A DNA stretch of 64,000 bases from Anthoceros angustus (GCA_010909165.1 VJWM01000103.1:930001-994000); one strand, 5' to 3'; shown: positions 48,641-60,545, counted from the first letter of the stretch. Notes: generated by a model not told the origin, from the letters alone. Translations and numbers: made by a program.

Positions 48641-49380
48641 ATAAGCCGGACTCACGAGTTCGGGAGTCGAGGCAGACCTCGAGGTCGCTGCGGCGATGAG
48701 GAGCCCCGACTTCGCTAGAGGCGATAGCCGGTGGCCCCGGCGGACCGAGGCCGAGGAGGATGGCGTCGTAATAGCGGTTGTCGAACGCCGTGTAGCCAAC
48801 GGAGAGAGGAGGCCCGCCTCACGGATCATCCGATTGGGCGCCACAAGCTGTGAGATTGGACCACCCATCCGTGGAACCCGATCTTCAGCCCACGTGAAGG
48901 AGATAGGGAGGAAATAGGATGGTAGGCGGCCGATTAGGGCATCTTGGTAGCCATCTCGAATAGGTGTAATAAAGCGCCGACCTTGGGCGTAGTATAAGAG
49001 GAGGCCGCTCTAGTAAAGTATCTTTCTCTTGGTGTTGATGCGCACGGACCTTTGTGGCGTCTTCTTGCTGAGTCACGAGTCAGAGCCGACTCGGGAGGAT
49101 CAAGGTCCGTGGACTTAAGCGTGTGGTGGTGTGTGCGGGGAAGGTGGGCGGACCCTTGTTCGTCGAGCGGTCAGCGTCGGCAGGCCCGGGCGTGGCCGGA
49201 GGTACCGGGAGGTGTAGCGAGCCGGACGGGAGGCCGGAGCAGCGAGGAGGTCGGGTAGCCAGCGTCTTTTCAAGGTTGATAAGCGTGAGAGGAAGCGATG
49301 GGAGGGGATGAAAAGCAGTGGCGAACGGCGGACGCAACGGGTCCTTAAGCGTTTGGCCACACGGGCTGTCGGTGAAGCGT

Positions 49381-49388
49381 TATAAATA
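49381..49388 (+). promoter_or_regulatory. TATA box of gypsy LTR
   Basis: TATAAATA near the 3' end of the LTR; the same box is at 62,181-62,188 in the other full LTR. Confidence 0.6.
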
Positions 49389-49526
49389 GTTTATGTTGTG
49401 TGAGTGTTAAGGTGAAGTGGACTAGAAAGGTGAGAATCGGTGAAGCAGCCATCATTCTCTTGGGAGCGGACTCCATACCACAACGACACGGGATTGTGCG
49501 CGGCATCATCGCAAAGTCGCGCCACA

Positions 49527-49705
49527 TTTTGGTATCAACATTTCACAAAGGAAGGTGGTTATACTACAAGAAGCAAGAGATGTTAGAGGAGACAACACTT
49601 GCAAGTGCTGAAGGTATTCCGATTAGTTCATCATATTGCCTCACGAACATGTATGCCTTGATTCACTAGCTCGCTTTGGAAAATGGTATGTCATAGACCA
49701 TGCTT
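49527..49705 (+). repeat. MULE piece copied into gypsy LTR region
   Basis: Colinear with about 42,075-42,270. Enters at a shared ACATTTTGG and leaves at a shared TCACCATGG. Confidence 0.85.
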
Positions 49706-50323
49706 TTCACCATGGAAGAAGGGGCCAGCAGTCGCTTGGGGCGATCGGGAGCGGAAGGACTGAGGAGAGCCACGGAGGAGTCCCGTGAGGAAGAAACCGG
49801 GCGCGAGTTCGGACCGAGGTCCGGACTCGAAGCCGGACCACGAGGTCCGGACCTCGAAGGCCGGACCACGAGGTCCGGACCCGAGACAAGGTCGGACCTA
49901 GCCGGACTCGGGAAATAAGCCGGACTCACGAGTTCGGGAGTCGAGGCGGGACCTCGAGGTCGGCTGCAGCGAGGAGCCCCCGACTTACGCTAGGGAAAGA
50001 ATGGCCGGTGGCCCCGGCGGACCGAGGGGAGGCAGGAGGATGGCGTCGTGTGTGGCGGTTGTCGCCGCCATATAACGGCAGGATTCGGGAGAGAGGAGGG
50101 CCCGCCTCACGGATCATCCGATTGGGCGCCTGGCTGTCGGGGCGGAGATTGGACCACCCATCCGGGGCGAGACCTTCCAGCCCACCCGTGGCGAAGGAGA
50201 TAGGAGGAAATAGGATGGTAGGCGGTGATTAGGTATCGGCAGCCATCAGCTGAATAGTGTAATAAAGCGCCGACCTTGGGCGTAGTATAAGAGGGGGCCG
50301 CTCTAGTAAAGTATCTTTCTCTT
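49706..50323 (+). mobile_element. Gypsy LTR fragment
   Basis: Colinear with about 48,415-49,030, including a palindrome cluster (perfect 16-bp copy at 49,841-49,856). Leaves at a shared TCTTGGTGT. Confidence 0.85.
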
Positions 50324-51562
50324 GGTGTCTGGAAGATGGCCTTTGTTAGATCTCGGAAAGTTCTCGGACAAATGGAGCATGATACCTTGCTAGAGACAAC
50401 AAACTGGCTCTAAAGGTCTCCTTAGGACTGGTGGCGGCTCCACGGTCACTAGTTGGAAGGTGGACACGGTCTAAGGTTCACAAAAGCCACCCAAAACCAT
50501 GTTTTCTGATTTCATTAAAAAAAACCCAAACTAGGAGCAAATCATAGAGGATCTTTTCCGTATTTGTATGTCGCATCTCATATTAGTTTGGCTAACCTAC
50601 ATTGCCTATATGTATTTGAAAATCGTGGCAATTTTGTATGGACAACCAAAAAACAAGCGCAATGGAAAGTCCACATGTGTTGCGTCGGTGTCACACCGTC
50701 ATGGTCGCCGCTCTGCATTAGTGGGGAGGGTCGTGGTGGCACGGGGCGTTACGTGCATAAACCTTGCATCTGCCAATGGTAGGAGTGGAGGAAGATTTCG
50801 GACGCCTACCGCTCATGTCTCAGCACTGCGCGACCCCGTCTGCGAATCGTTTGGAAGTGGCTTGCCTCGAATATTTGCGCGATGGAGACCCCACCTCTCG
50901 GCGACCGACTCTGAAGAGAATTCCACATGGCGATGGAAATTGGAAGTTGACCGCGGTGGTGGCAATCACAACATGGGCGGGTTCCTTTCAAGCCTGGAGT
51001 GATCCGCGCTTCATTGCTTGGTCCTTAAGGAATTTGGTTGAGGCTGGCGGTGCAAACTCGCGACACTTGCAGCGTGTTGATCAACACAGGATTCCACTCG
51101 GGGTTGGAGCGGTGTGAATGGTGTGGAGGGCAAAGGAGCACGACATGTCCAGTGTACTTGGTGGTCAAGGATAAAATTGGAGAAAGTCATGCTACATGTG
51201 TGCAGGCGGTGTTAGTGCGGCTATCTGAAAGCATTGATCATGTTTGTATTGTGACACATTGTCATATCATGAGTGTTTTACGTGAAATGATTAACATTAT
51301 CATCATTGATCTCTGTGAAATCCTTACCTTGCCTTTATGTGCGACACGCCCATGTTCTCGCTCATCAATACCGGCGTCAATCTTCTGCGAACACATTCTC
51401 GAATCGTCACCACTCCCATGCTTCCTAGCTTTCTGCTCCACCGGCCGTGTTCGTTGTCTAGTGCCTCCGGGGACCTTGCTTGATGTGTTTGTTGTGTTCA
51501 TAGCCGCATGCACGTTCTACCAAAGTGCGATACCACCGTCGGTGCTTAAGACCACACCGGTT
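50324..51562 (+). repeat. Copy of 42,345-43,585 (block X)
   Basis: Nearly identical over about 1.2 kb, with differences in a few clusters of indels (e.g. near 50,600 and 50,890). Leaves at a shared CGGTTCCTC into gypsy gag. Confidence 0.9.
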
Positions 51563-51581
51563 CCTCAAACTTTGCGGCGCC

Positions 51582-53059
51582 ATGGCAACTCGACCAAACA
51601 AGCGTACTCCCTCTTTGGAGGAAGAAGGAGAGCCGAAACCTTGTGGAGGATTTCGTCAGCCAACTTCAATGGGAGGATCGGATGCAGCTCATCCAATTTT
51701 CAAGGGGTCCTTCGAACGGCGGCTCGGTGGTAGAAAGTATCGCCACCCTGCTCCCACGCCTCTTGAAGCTTTGAAGGATGCCTTCTTGAAGCGATTCCGG
51801 AATTGACCAAGAGCTACGTATGTCCAAACTCGAGAATCAGGCGAGGCAAGACGGAGAAGTTGGGATCGTACATCGAGCGGTTCTGCGCCGAGATCGACAC
51901 CCACCCACACCACCATGCAAAGTGATGCGTTGGTTCGCGGGCTTACCTAAGCCAATGGCTAAACACGTCCGTTGGCGAAAGATGTGAGCAAGGCGGTCCG
52001 GGCGGCGGAGAATTACGAAGAATCGATGCACCAGCGATCGAGGGCGCCTCTAGGAGGAAGAAGAAGAAGAAGAAAGCGGGGTCGGACTCAAGATGAAGAG
52101 TCCTCGGAAGAGGAGGATGATGAGGCGAGGTGGCATCGGAGGAGGAAGAGGACTCGAGGAAGAATCAGGATGCCATGGAAGAAGAAGAACCTCGTCAAGA
52201 AATAAAAGAGTGAGTGCGGAGGGTGGAAAAGAAGGAGGTTATGATACCGTGCGAGAGGTTCCATGACCCAACCCGTTGAAAGAAGTAGCGGGTGAGGAAG
52301 ATTTGGAACGGGTGATGAAGAGGGTGGAGGAGTTGACGATCAACCAAGTGAAGGACAAAAGGCGGGAAGGCGGCCACCACGCAGTTCGAACCCATCGTGG
52401 TGTGCGGTATGCCAGGCACTGGGCACTCAATCTATGCAGTGAATGGGAGGATGCTTACAGTGCAAGAAGCACCCCGGGCGATGCAAACGATGTATCCACG
52501 GAGGTCCATCCATACACCCTCCGATGCAACCCGAATGGGAGGACCACCGGAATCCCGGGTGATGGTCTTGGGCTGGGAACCGGGCTACTCAACGCCGCCC
52601 ATATCCCACGCAAGGTAATGGAGATTTTGAGCAGTTGTGTGGGATTATGCGGCCGGGCACATGGCGGCGTGTCCGAATCCTCGTTCAAGAACAGTGCGCT
52701 CGCCACTCGGCAGGAGCCGACCCACGCCTCCCTTCCTAAGGCTGCGCCATGCTACAAATTGAGGATGCACAGGTGGCGGAGTGGGAAGAGGCGCCGAAGG
52801 GACTTGGAACGGAGTGGTACGGCGAGGAGGAGAAGGCGGATGGAGGTCTTGGAAGTGTCAACCGGCCGGAAGGAGCGAAAGGAGAGGAGGAGGAAGAGGA
52901 GGAGGAGGAGAAGGCGGATACGGAGGGCGGGACACAGCAAAGGAGGCAACTCCAGCTAAGGAAGGAGAGTTAAATCAGACTGCTCTGCGGAGGCCGCCGG
53001 TCAAGCCTCCGGAACGTTGGGAGCGGACCCACCCAAAGCAACACCTCGGTTTCCACCGG
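51582..53059 (+). pseudogene. Ty3/gypsy gag, copy 1
   Basis: Starts at MATRPNKRTPSLEEE, homologous to the start at 62,568. Contains DAFLKRF, a Lys/Glu-rich middle part, and around 52,390 a CGMPGTGHS-type stretch that looks like a damaged zinc knuckle. A Glu/Arg-rich region follows to 52,970. Frameshifts at several points. Gag would form the retrotransposon particle. Confidence 0.65.
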
Positions 53060-53275
53060 ATGTGGTCGATTTCAAGGCACGTTGCGACTCCTCCATCGCT
53101 TCCAAGCTCGGCCTTGAATATGTGCTCCTTGAAGTTCTCGGTAGGGCACCCCACTCAAGGCAAGTGTTGGCACTGCGACATGAAAGACACATCCCCACCT
53201 CAAATGCAAGCGGACGTTCTCTAATGATATGCGGTGTGAATGCCTCCACTTCCATGACTTATAAGGACAAGAATG
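53060..53275 (+). repeat. Copy of 44,645-44,860 (block X)
   Basis: Colinear copy. In it CTGC, CTGG and CAGG of the source have become CGC, CGG and CGG. Confidence 0.85.
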
Positions 53276-53308
53276 TGGAGGTAAGGGTAGTGTCTCATAC
53301 GGACCCCA

Positions 53309-54192
53309 GTGGTTCGTAGAAATTATGGGGTGTGTGATCAAGAACGCCTGGATACGGTCGGAGTGAACCTCATCACGAAGCCACCGCAAGAGGCAGTTGG
53401 GGTTCACGCTTTGAGCCATCCACCAAAACCCTTGATGGCGGATATGTCACGGAGCGCCTGGGAGTTGTCCGAGTCAAGCCACCATAGCGGAGCCCCTATA
53501 CATTGGACTTGTGGTCATCAAACCGCGGACCTAGGTATGGCTTTGGGACGTCCGTGGCTCGGGCTTGCTCGACAAAGTTACACTTTGGAAGGAAGGAAAT
53601 CCACTTCAAACCCGTGGATTGGGATCCAAGGTCGAGAGGGAAGGGTGGCTCTCACTTGGAGTAAGGATACATCTTGTGGGGAAAGCTGAGCACCACGGAG
53701 GGTACACCTCGGATAGTACGGATGATGAAAGGGAAGACACAGGACGCCTACCCTTTCCCCAAAATCACATGGTCGAGGAGGAGATGGATTACCGGAGGAT
53801 GCCTTTGGAGCGGAGGTGGAGAGGTCGCCGATTGCTTGGGTGGGCGCAGAACAAGAGACGGGGCGGCGGTGAAGAAGAGGGTCCAAAGATGAAGAGGTGG
53901 GACCGAAGTAACCCGCTCACCTCGGACGAACTCTTGAGAATGGGGATGCGAGAGGGCGATCCCGAGTGGAGGCGAGGGGTTTGGGGCCGAGGCGACGAGG
54001 CAGGAGAGTGAACCCGGACGGCGTGGAAGAAGTGGAGGTCGGCCAGCAAATTCACAGTTTAAAAAGGCATGCCTCCGGACTGAAGGAAGGACTAAAGCAA
54101 CTTTGGGGAGTTTTGCGGTGTTCGCCTTCAAGGTCACGGACATGAAGGGCATTAGAAGTGGGAGAGCATAAGATCGATTTGAAGCCGGGAGG
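53309..54192 (+). pseudogene. Gypsy protease and linker, copy 1
   Basis: Frame 53,309-53,689 reads LDTVGVNLITKPPQEAVGV, MADMSRSAWEL and GMALGRPWLG. VNLIT after an Asp-Thr, MADMSR and LGRPWL mark the retropepsin-type aspartic protease of Tat/Athila-like gypsy elements, which cuts the polyprotein. The active-site triad is damaged. An acidic/basic linker follows to the RT start (VFAFKVTDMKGI, about 54,120). Confidence 0.65.
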
Positions 54193-54390
54193 CGGTGATA
54201 GTGACCTTAGGTCCATGCTTGGCATCCCACTTAGGAACCCCGCCGGCATATATCTCCAACTTCCAGTCTAAGTCACACCACCCATCACTAGCGGCCTTCA
54301 TCTCGATTCGATGTACCTCACACGGTCGATGAAAGTAAAAGTCTTCCGGCATCCGCAATGGTGTTGTGATCGGTGGCAACTAACCTCATC
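54193..54390 (-). repeat. Copy of 45,370-45,595 (block X)
   Basis: Bears part of the unknown minus-strand ORF. Enters at a shared GAGGCGGTG and leaves at a shared AACCTCATC. Confidence 0.85.
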
Positions 54391-55400
54391 TCGAAGCCAC
54401 CGCAAGAGGCAGTTGGGGTTCACGCTTTGAGCCATCCACCAAAACCCTTGATGGCGGATATGTCACGGAGCGCCTGGGAGTTGTCCGAGTCAAGCCACCA
54501 TAGCGGAGCCCCTATACATTGGACTTGTGGTCATCAAACCGCGGACCTAGGTATGGCTTTGGGACGTCCGTGGCTCGGGCTTGCTCGACAAAGTTACACT
54601 TTGGAAGGAAGGAAATCCACTTCAAACCCGTGGATTGGGATCCAAGGTCGAGAGGGAAGGGTGGCTCTCACTTGGAGTAAGGATACATCTTGTGGGGAAA
54701 GCTGAGCACCACGGAGGGTACACCTCGGATAGTACGGATGATGAAAGGGAAGACACAGGACGCCTACCCTTTCCCCAAAATCACATGGTCAGAGGAGGAG
54801 ATGGATTACCGGAGGGATGCCTTTGGGCGGAGGTGGAGAGGTCGCCGATTGCTTGGGTGGGCGCAGAACAAGAGACGGGGCGGCGGTGAAGAAGAGGGTC
54901 CAAAGATGAAGAGGTGGACCGAAGTAACCCGCTCACCTCGGAGCTCTTGAGAATGGGGATGCGAGAGGGCGATCCCGAGTGGAGGCGAGGGGTTTGGGGC
55001 CGAGGCGACGAGGCAGGAGAGTGAACCCGGACGGCGTGGAAGAAGTGGAGGTCGGCCAGCAAATTCACAGTTTAAAAAGGCATGCCTCCGGACTGAAGGA
55101 AGGACTAAAGCAACTTTGGGGAGTTTTGCGGTGTTCGCCTTCAAGGTCACGGACATGAAGGGCATTAGAAGTGGGAGAGCATAAGATCGATTTGAAGCCG
55201 GGAGGCGGTGCCGGTCAATCCACAAGCTCAACCCCAAGTATTCGATCAAGGTGAAGGAGGTCCTTGATAAGTACAGGAGGCGGACATCATTTTCCCCATA
55301 TCAGCAGAGTGGGTTGGATTGTGGTGGTCCCAAAAGCGGCCGGACAAATTCGGGTATGTCAAGATTGGAGGAAGCTCAACGCGGAGAAGGACCACTTCCT
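54391..55400 (+). pseudogene. Gypsy protease, linker and RT start, copy 2
   Basis: Repeats 53,370-54,190 almost exactly, then goes further into RT: KLNPKYSIKVKEVLDK in one frame and ADIIFPISAEWVG in another (about 55,215-55,320), the fingers region of gypsy RT. Leaves at a shared TGCCATTCG into block X. Confidence 0.7.
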
Positions 55401-56265
55401 GCCATTCGTTTGCCGCACTTGTTGACCTTCCCACCCGCCGTCCTCCACGCGATTGCCCCTCTCAATCCCTTCCTCTTTTTCCTCGATTGTCTACCCAAGC
55501 GGGTCGGCTTGAACCCTTGAGTGCCATGGGCAGACCCAAAATCCCGGTCCGTTGCATCCACCTCGCCCCATCGTCATCTTCCACGTCTTCGTCGGGGCTG
55601 GATATGATCCACCGGCCTCTCGGGCCATCGGCATGCCATCGCCAAACCCCTCATTGTCCTGGTCCCCACCCGCATCCTCATCTTCGTCTTCGTCGGCTAG
55701 AGGTTAGGGTGACATCATCGCGTGCCATGGGCTAGGAAAAACCAGCGGCGGAGTGTGGGCGGACTGCTTGGACTCAAGCACCGGACGTCCGTGGCCGCAA
55801 CCCTCTTACCAGGGCTTTCATTTCGCAAACTAGTTCAAACGTGTCCCGGAATTATATTTTGTGCCACCACCTTTTGTTGGTTTCCGCGCAGATCATGCAT
55901 ATCGGTGGCGGTTGCGACACACTGTGATGGATGGATTTACTGATCCCATTAGCACTAGGAGTTGCCATTTGATTTCCACTCGGCGCAGATGCCATGCTAG
56001 GGGCCTTCTCGCAGCGATGCCCTTTCGATGTAAGCAATGCATCATCCGCACACCTTCTAAACATTGCTGGTGCAAAGCCTTGTGGAAGACACGATGTCCA
56101 TCACCGTGTCGCAATGCCTCCAAAAGTTCTTGCCTTTTCCGCTCTGGTTGGCGCCACAATGTCAAAGTTCTTCAGCAGAGTATACTCTAATCCATTGCGG
56201 GTCCGACGAAGAGGCTCCTTGTGCTTGAGCGGATCAGCAATATGACGTACACCGCTCATCCTTCA
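55400..56265 (+). repeat. Copy of 46,050-46,915 (block X)
   Basis: Colinear; small losses at former CAG/CTG sites near 56,202, 56,230 and 56,252. Confidence 0.9.
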
Positions 56266-56855
56266 TGGTAGCGTGACAAACACCTTGGACATCTAAGAAA
56301 GTGCTTGGGCGGAGACTCAATTGAGCCTACACCGGAGAAATGCTACTTTGGAATGACGGAGGGAATCTTGGGGCATCGGGTGTCGGCGGGGAATCGAGGT
56401 GGACCGGGACAAGGTCCGGGTCATCCGATCTCCACCGCCCGGCAGACCTAAAGGAGGGAGAGGTTTCACAGGAATGGTGGGATACCGCGGTTTATTAAGG
56501 ACTTTGCGAAGAGGCGGCTAAGTTGGAACTCTGCGGAAGGAGGAGGTTTGGACAGTCTCGGGAGAGAGGAGGCCTTGGGGTTCTGAACACCTTGGTAAGC
56601 GCACGGTTCTAAGAGGACGGGGGAGCAAGAAATTTCATGTGTGTAGATGTGTCCGCTTTTGCTATCGGAGTAGTCTTGAGCGGAAGGGCGACAAGCGGGA
56701 TTATCCGTATACTACGCGGGCACTCACCAGCGAAAATACACAACTCTGAGGCCGAAGCCTTGGGTATGGTATATCTTTGTCAAGAAATTCCGACACTACA
56801 CACTACCGGTGAGTTTGTGTTCTATGTAGACCACTTTGGAAGCATCGGTGAATAA
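56266..56855 (+). pseudogene. Gypsy RT C-terminus and RNase H
   Basis: TPEKCYFGMTEGILGHRVS (about 56,325-56,385) is the thumb-side motif of gypsy RT. After several frameshifts the frame 56,637-56,855 reads VDVSAFAIGVVLSG, SEAEALGMVYLCQ and FVFYVDHFGS, the gypsy RNase H domain. The RT catalytic centre (YxDD) is not present in this window. Confidence 0.75.
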
Positions 56856-57365
56856 GGCGGACTGCTTGGACTCAAGCACCGGACGTCCGTGGCCGCAACC
56901 CTCTTACCAGGGCTTTCATTTCGCAAACTAGTTCAAACGTGTCCCGGAATTATATTTTGTGCCACCACCTTTTGTTGGTTTCCGCGCAGATCATGCATAT
57001 CGGTGGCGGTTGCGACACACTGTGATGGATGGATTTACTGATCCCATTAGCACTAGGAGTTGCCATTTGATTTCCACTCGGCGCAGATGCCATGCTAGGG
57101 GCCTTCTCGCAGCGATGCCCTTTCGATGTAAGCAATGCATCATCCGCACACCTTCTAAACATTGCTGGTGCAAAGCCTTGTGGAAGACACGATGTCCATC
57201 ACCGTGTCGCAATGCCTCCAAAAGTTCTTGCCTTTTCCGCTCTGGTTGGCGCCACAATGTCAAAGTTCTTCAGCAGAGTATACTCTAATCCATTGCGGGT
57301 CCGACGAAGAGGCTCCTTGTGCTTGAGCGGATCAGCAATATGACGTACACCGCTCATCCTTCATG
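56852..57365 (+). repeat. Copy of 46,410-46,915 (block X), second time
   Basis: Same altered bases as the copy at 55,750-56,265, so the two share an altered ancestor. Enters at a shared GGCGGACT. Confidence 0.9.
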
Positions 57366-58655
57366 GTAGCGTGAAAACAAGCTCCCGCACATTTCTTTTT
57401 GGTGGTGTGGTTCGCATCATCCTCCATCGACACATACAAGAAGAGCAAGTCTTGATTGGGTCGTTGTTGCCTCCAACTTCTCTTTGTAATGTCAAATGGC
57501 GAGATCATCTTGTACATCCGTGGATCAAGTCAATATCGGACCGCTTGTAAGGACTCGGAAAGATGCCTTGGTCGGAGGATGCTCTTGTGGAAAGACCCAG
57601 CTGGCGCTTGATTTGAGTTGTCCTTGGGTCTGGGCTCGTCGCCTCGTTCAAGGCCTGTGAGTCTGTACCCTTCCCTCGCGCCTTTTTTCTCCACCGGAGC
57701 GTCCTGCGATTTGTTGGAGTCATTCTTCCGCCCCCCGGAGCCATTCCGTATGCAACTATGAAAGAAGTGAGAACACAGAAGTGTTTAGATTGTTAAAAGC
57801 TGATACCTGCATGAGCTGCAACTTCTCGGAACAGGGCGATCTGTGTGCGGGAGTTGAAGTTGATGCTCACAGACTAGCCCAGCCTGCACCCTCGAGACAA
57901 CACAATTGCCGCAGCGATGAGGAGGTCGGCGGTGTCGATATCTGCTGCCGGCCCGATGGACAAAGTGCGGGTGAGTGTGAGAACGACCCGTTTTCTCGGT
58001 CTTGGCAATCTCTTGCTTTTCCGCCCACACATAAGCTAGATGGAAATACACATCTTCCCAAAGCGAGAATGAATCTATACCATCCGAGAAGGGAAGGTGG
58101 GGTCATTTGTGCCTTCATGAAGGAAGACACAGGGCAAGGCGAGCTCGTAATCAAGCAACTCCTTAAATGCTTTGTCGCGGCCGTGTTTTGCCATTGTCCC
58201 GGCTAATGTGGCAAATGCAAATATTGAGCATATTCTAAGGTATATGCTAGTTATGCCACAGCTAAAATAGTGTTCATGGCATAACGATGGGCACCTAGAG
58301 TGATTCGGCCACCGACTAGCAGTACCGCTAGCGTTTCCTACCGGCGCAAAGTGGGGCATGTGGGCTACGGACTTCCTTGGGGTTAGGAATAAGTGGGGTT
58401 TTGTTTTTTGTAGGTTGGAATAGTAAAATAAGGCGGAAAAGGAGGAATAAGCACGGATGGCGCTCGGACGGGACTTGAGTAAGCTGACCACTCCGGACTA
58501 AACTGACCACTCCGGAGTAAGCAAGCGGACCCGATACCACTGGAAACTCCGGACTACACTCCGAGCAAGTCCCGGAGAAGCTCGGATACCCTTCGAGTCG
58601 CTGGAGTAAGTCCGGACCCCACTCCCGACAGATAAGCACGGGAAAGCAACTTTGA
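57366..58655 (+). repeat. Copy of 46,920-48,230 (block X plus LTR start)
   Basis: Colinear copy including the first about 300 bp of the gypsy LTR (starting 58,359). Leaves at GGGAG(A)CGGACT into integrase. Confidence 0.88.
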
Positions 58656-59253
58656 ATTGAGTCGGGAGACGGACTATTTTGGCATCACACATCGCAAGAC
58701 AGCGCCCTACAACCCGAAGGCTAATGGGTTGACGGAGAAGACCAATGGACTCATCTGCCGTATCCTGAATAAACTTACGGTTAACTATGCACACGATCGA
58801 TACCAAGTTGCCGCCGCTTCTGGGCAGAGCGAGAAGGTAACCACGCGAACTCCTCTAACCTATGGGCATTCGCCCGTTATGCCGGTGGAGTTTGCGGTAC
58901 CAACGCTGGATTATGATGGAGAGCCGGTTAGCGGATGAGAGCCAAGCGAGCGCTTGGGGTTTGTCCAACACACGGAGGGTCGGGAAGAGGCGGATGCAAC
59001 ATGCAGAATCAACGCAGGTGTGGCATGGCAGCGCCGAATCGGGAGTATGTGAAGGCGGGAGATTTGGCCCTCCTTTATGACATATGCACTTTCGGGCAAA
59101 CTTCACTTGAGGTGGATGGGTCCTTACCAGTGGTGCAGTGTGCAAATGGGTCCGTCAACTCGGCGGTTGGATGGGGCTGCCAACCCGGGTGAGCGGGTGG
59201 CGTGTAAAGAAATACCATGCCTAGTGTTGGCGAGGCGTAGATGAGAGGGAGTA
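58656..59253 (+). pseudogene. Gypsy integrase C-terminal half
   Basis: Frame 58,657-58,938 reads DYFGITHRKTAPYNPKANG, LTEKTNGLICRILNKL and LTYGHSPVMPVEF, the end of the catalytic core of a Ty3/gypsy integrase (the glutamate of NGLTEKTNG is the third acidic site). A chromatin-facing C-terminal part follows (GDLALLYDI, VDGSLPVVQCANGSV, SGWRVKKYH). The N-terminal half is missing. A purine-rich tract, GATGAGAGGGAGTA, precedes the LTR. Confidence 0.8.
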
Positions 59254-60545
59254 TGTGGGCTACGGACTTCCAGGGAAATAAGTGGGGTTTTGTTTTTGTA
59301 GGTTGGAATAGTAAAATAAGGCGGAAAGGAGGAATAAGCACGGATGGCGCTCGGACGGGACTTGAGGAAGTAAGCGGACCACTCCGGACTAAACCGGACC
59401 ACTCCGGAGTAAGCGGACCCGATACTATGGAAACTCCGGACTACACTCCGAGCAAGTCAGAAGCTCCGGATACCCTTGAGTACGCTGGTAAGTCCGACCC
59501 CTCGGGTCGAGCAGGATAAGTACGCCGGGAAAGCAACTTTGAATTGAGTCGAGGGCGGACTGGGAGGCACGTCACCCTCGGCGGGAGGCGGACTTCCAGA
59601 CGGGTCCAAGGAGGCGAGGAAGAAGGCCCGGGGATAGTGCGGCCACAGGGACCTTGGGCGTTGGGCAGCCAGGGTAGCAGTGAGAGGAGGCGGCGGAGGA
59701 GGCGGAGGAGCGAATGTGGCGGAGGTAAGCACCACCTCACCATGGAAGAAGGGGGCCACGAGGGTCGCTTGGGCGATCGGGAGCAGTGGAAGGACTCAGG
59801 AGAGCCACGGAGGAGTCCGTGAGGAAGAAACCGGCGCGAGTTCGGACCACGAGGTCCGGACTCTGAAGGAAGACGGACCACAGGTCCGGACCTCGGAGGA
59901 AGGCCGGACCACGAGGTCCGGACCCCGACAAGGTCGGACCTAGCCGGCGGACTCGGGAGGCGGACTCACGAGTTCGAGTCGAGGCAGACCTCGAGGTCGG
60001 CTGCGGCGATGAGGAGGAGCCCCTTGACTTACGCTAGGAAGCGGATGGCCGGTGGCCCCACCGAGGACCCGAGGCCGAGGAGGATGACGTCGTGGTAACG
60101 GCGGTTGTCGAACCGCCGGTATAACGAGATTCGGGAGAGGAGGGCCCGCCTCACGGATCATCCGATTGGCGCCCTGGCTCGGGACGGAGATTGGACCACC
60201 CATCCGTGCCCAGACCTTCCAGCCACACGGCGAAGGAGATAGGGAGGAAATAGGATGGTAGGCGGCGATTAGGGCATGTAGCCATCGGAATAGAGTGTAA
60301 TAAAGGCGCCGACCTTGGGCGTAGTATAAGAGGTGAGGCCGCTCTAGTAAAAATATCTTTCTCTTGGTGTTGATGCAGCGTTCTTGCGGACCCTTGGGCG
60401 TCTTCTTGCTAGCAGTCTGAGTCCGGCGAGCCACGGCACTCGGGAGGCGATCAAGGTCACGGTGACGGACTTAGCGTGTGGTGGTGTGTGCGGGGAAGGT
60501 GGGACCCTTGTTCGTCAGGCGGCGGTCGTCGGGCCGGGCAAGCGG
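59254..60545 (+). mobile_element. Gypsy LTR, copy 3, 3' truncated
   Basis: Starts TGTGGGCTACGG and follows the LTR to about 60,545, where it jumps back into the integrase tail. The last about 300 bp, with the TATA box, are missing. Confidence 0.8.

Larger units (their letters stand above)
47923..49526 (+). mobile_element. Ty3/gypsy LTR, copy 1
   Basis: Starts TGTGGGCTACGG and ends GCGCCACA, so TG...CA with TGTGG/CCACA inverted ends; 1,604 bp. A TATA box (TATAAATA) lies at 49,381-49,388, about 145 bp before the end. The internal part has a cluster of GGTCCGGACC palindromes. The expected primer site is absent: directly after CCACA the sequence continues as MULE DNA. Confidence 0.8.

Noticed and set aside
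48226-48868. Overlapping ORFs of about 100 codons on both strands
   Set aside because: They lie inside the gypsy LTR and arise from GC-rich palindromic repeats; an LTR has no reason to encode them.
52276-52970. 227-codon Arg/Glu-rich ORF as a separate gene
   Set aside because: It is one frame through the frameshifted gypsy gag; the same region at 63 kb has other frames open.
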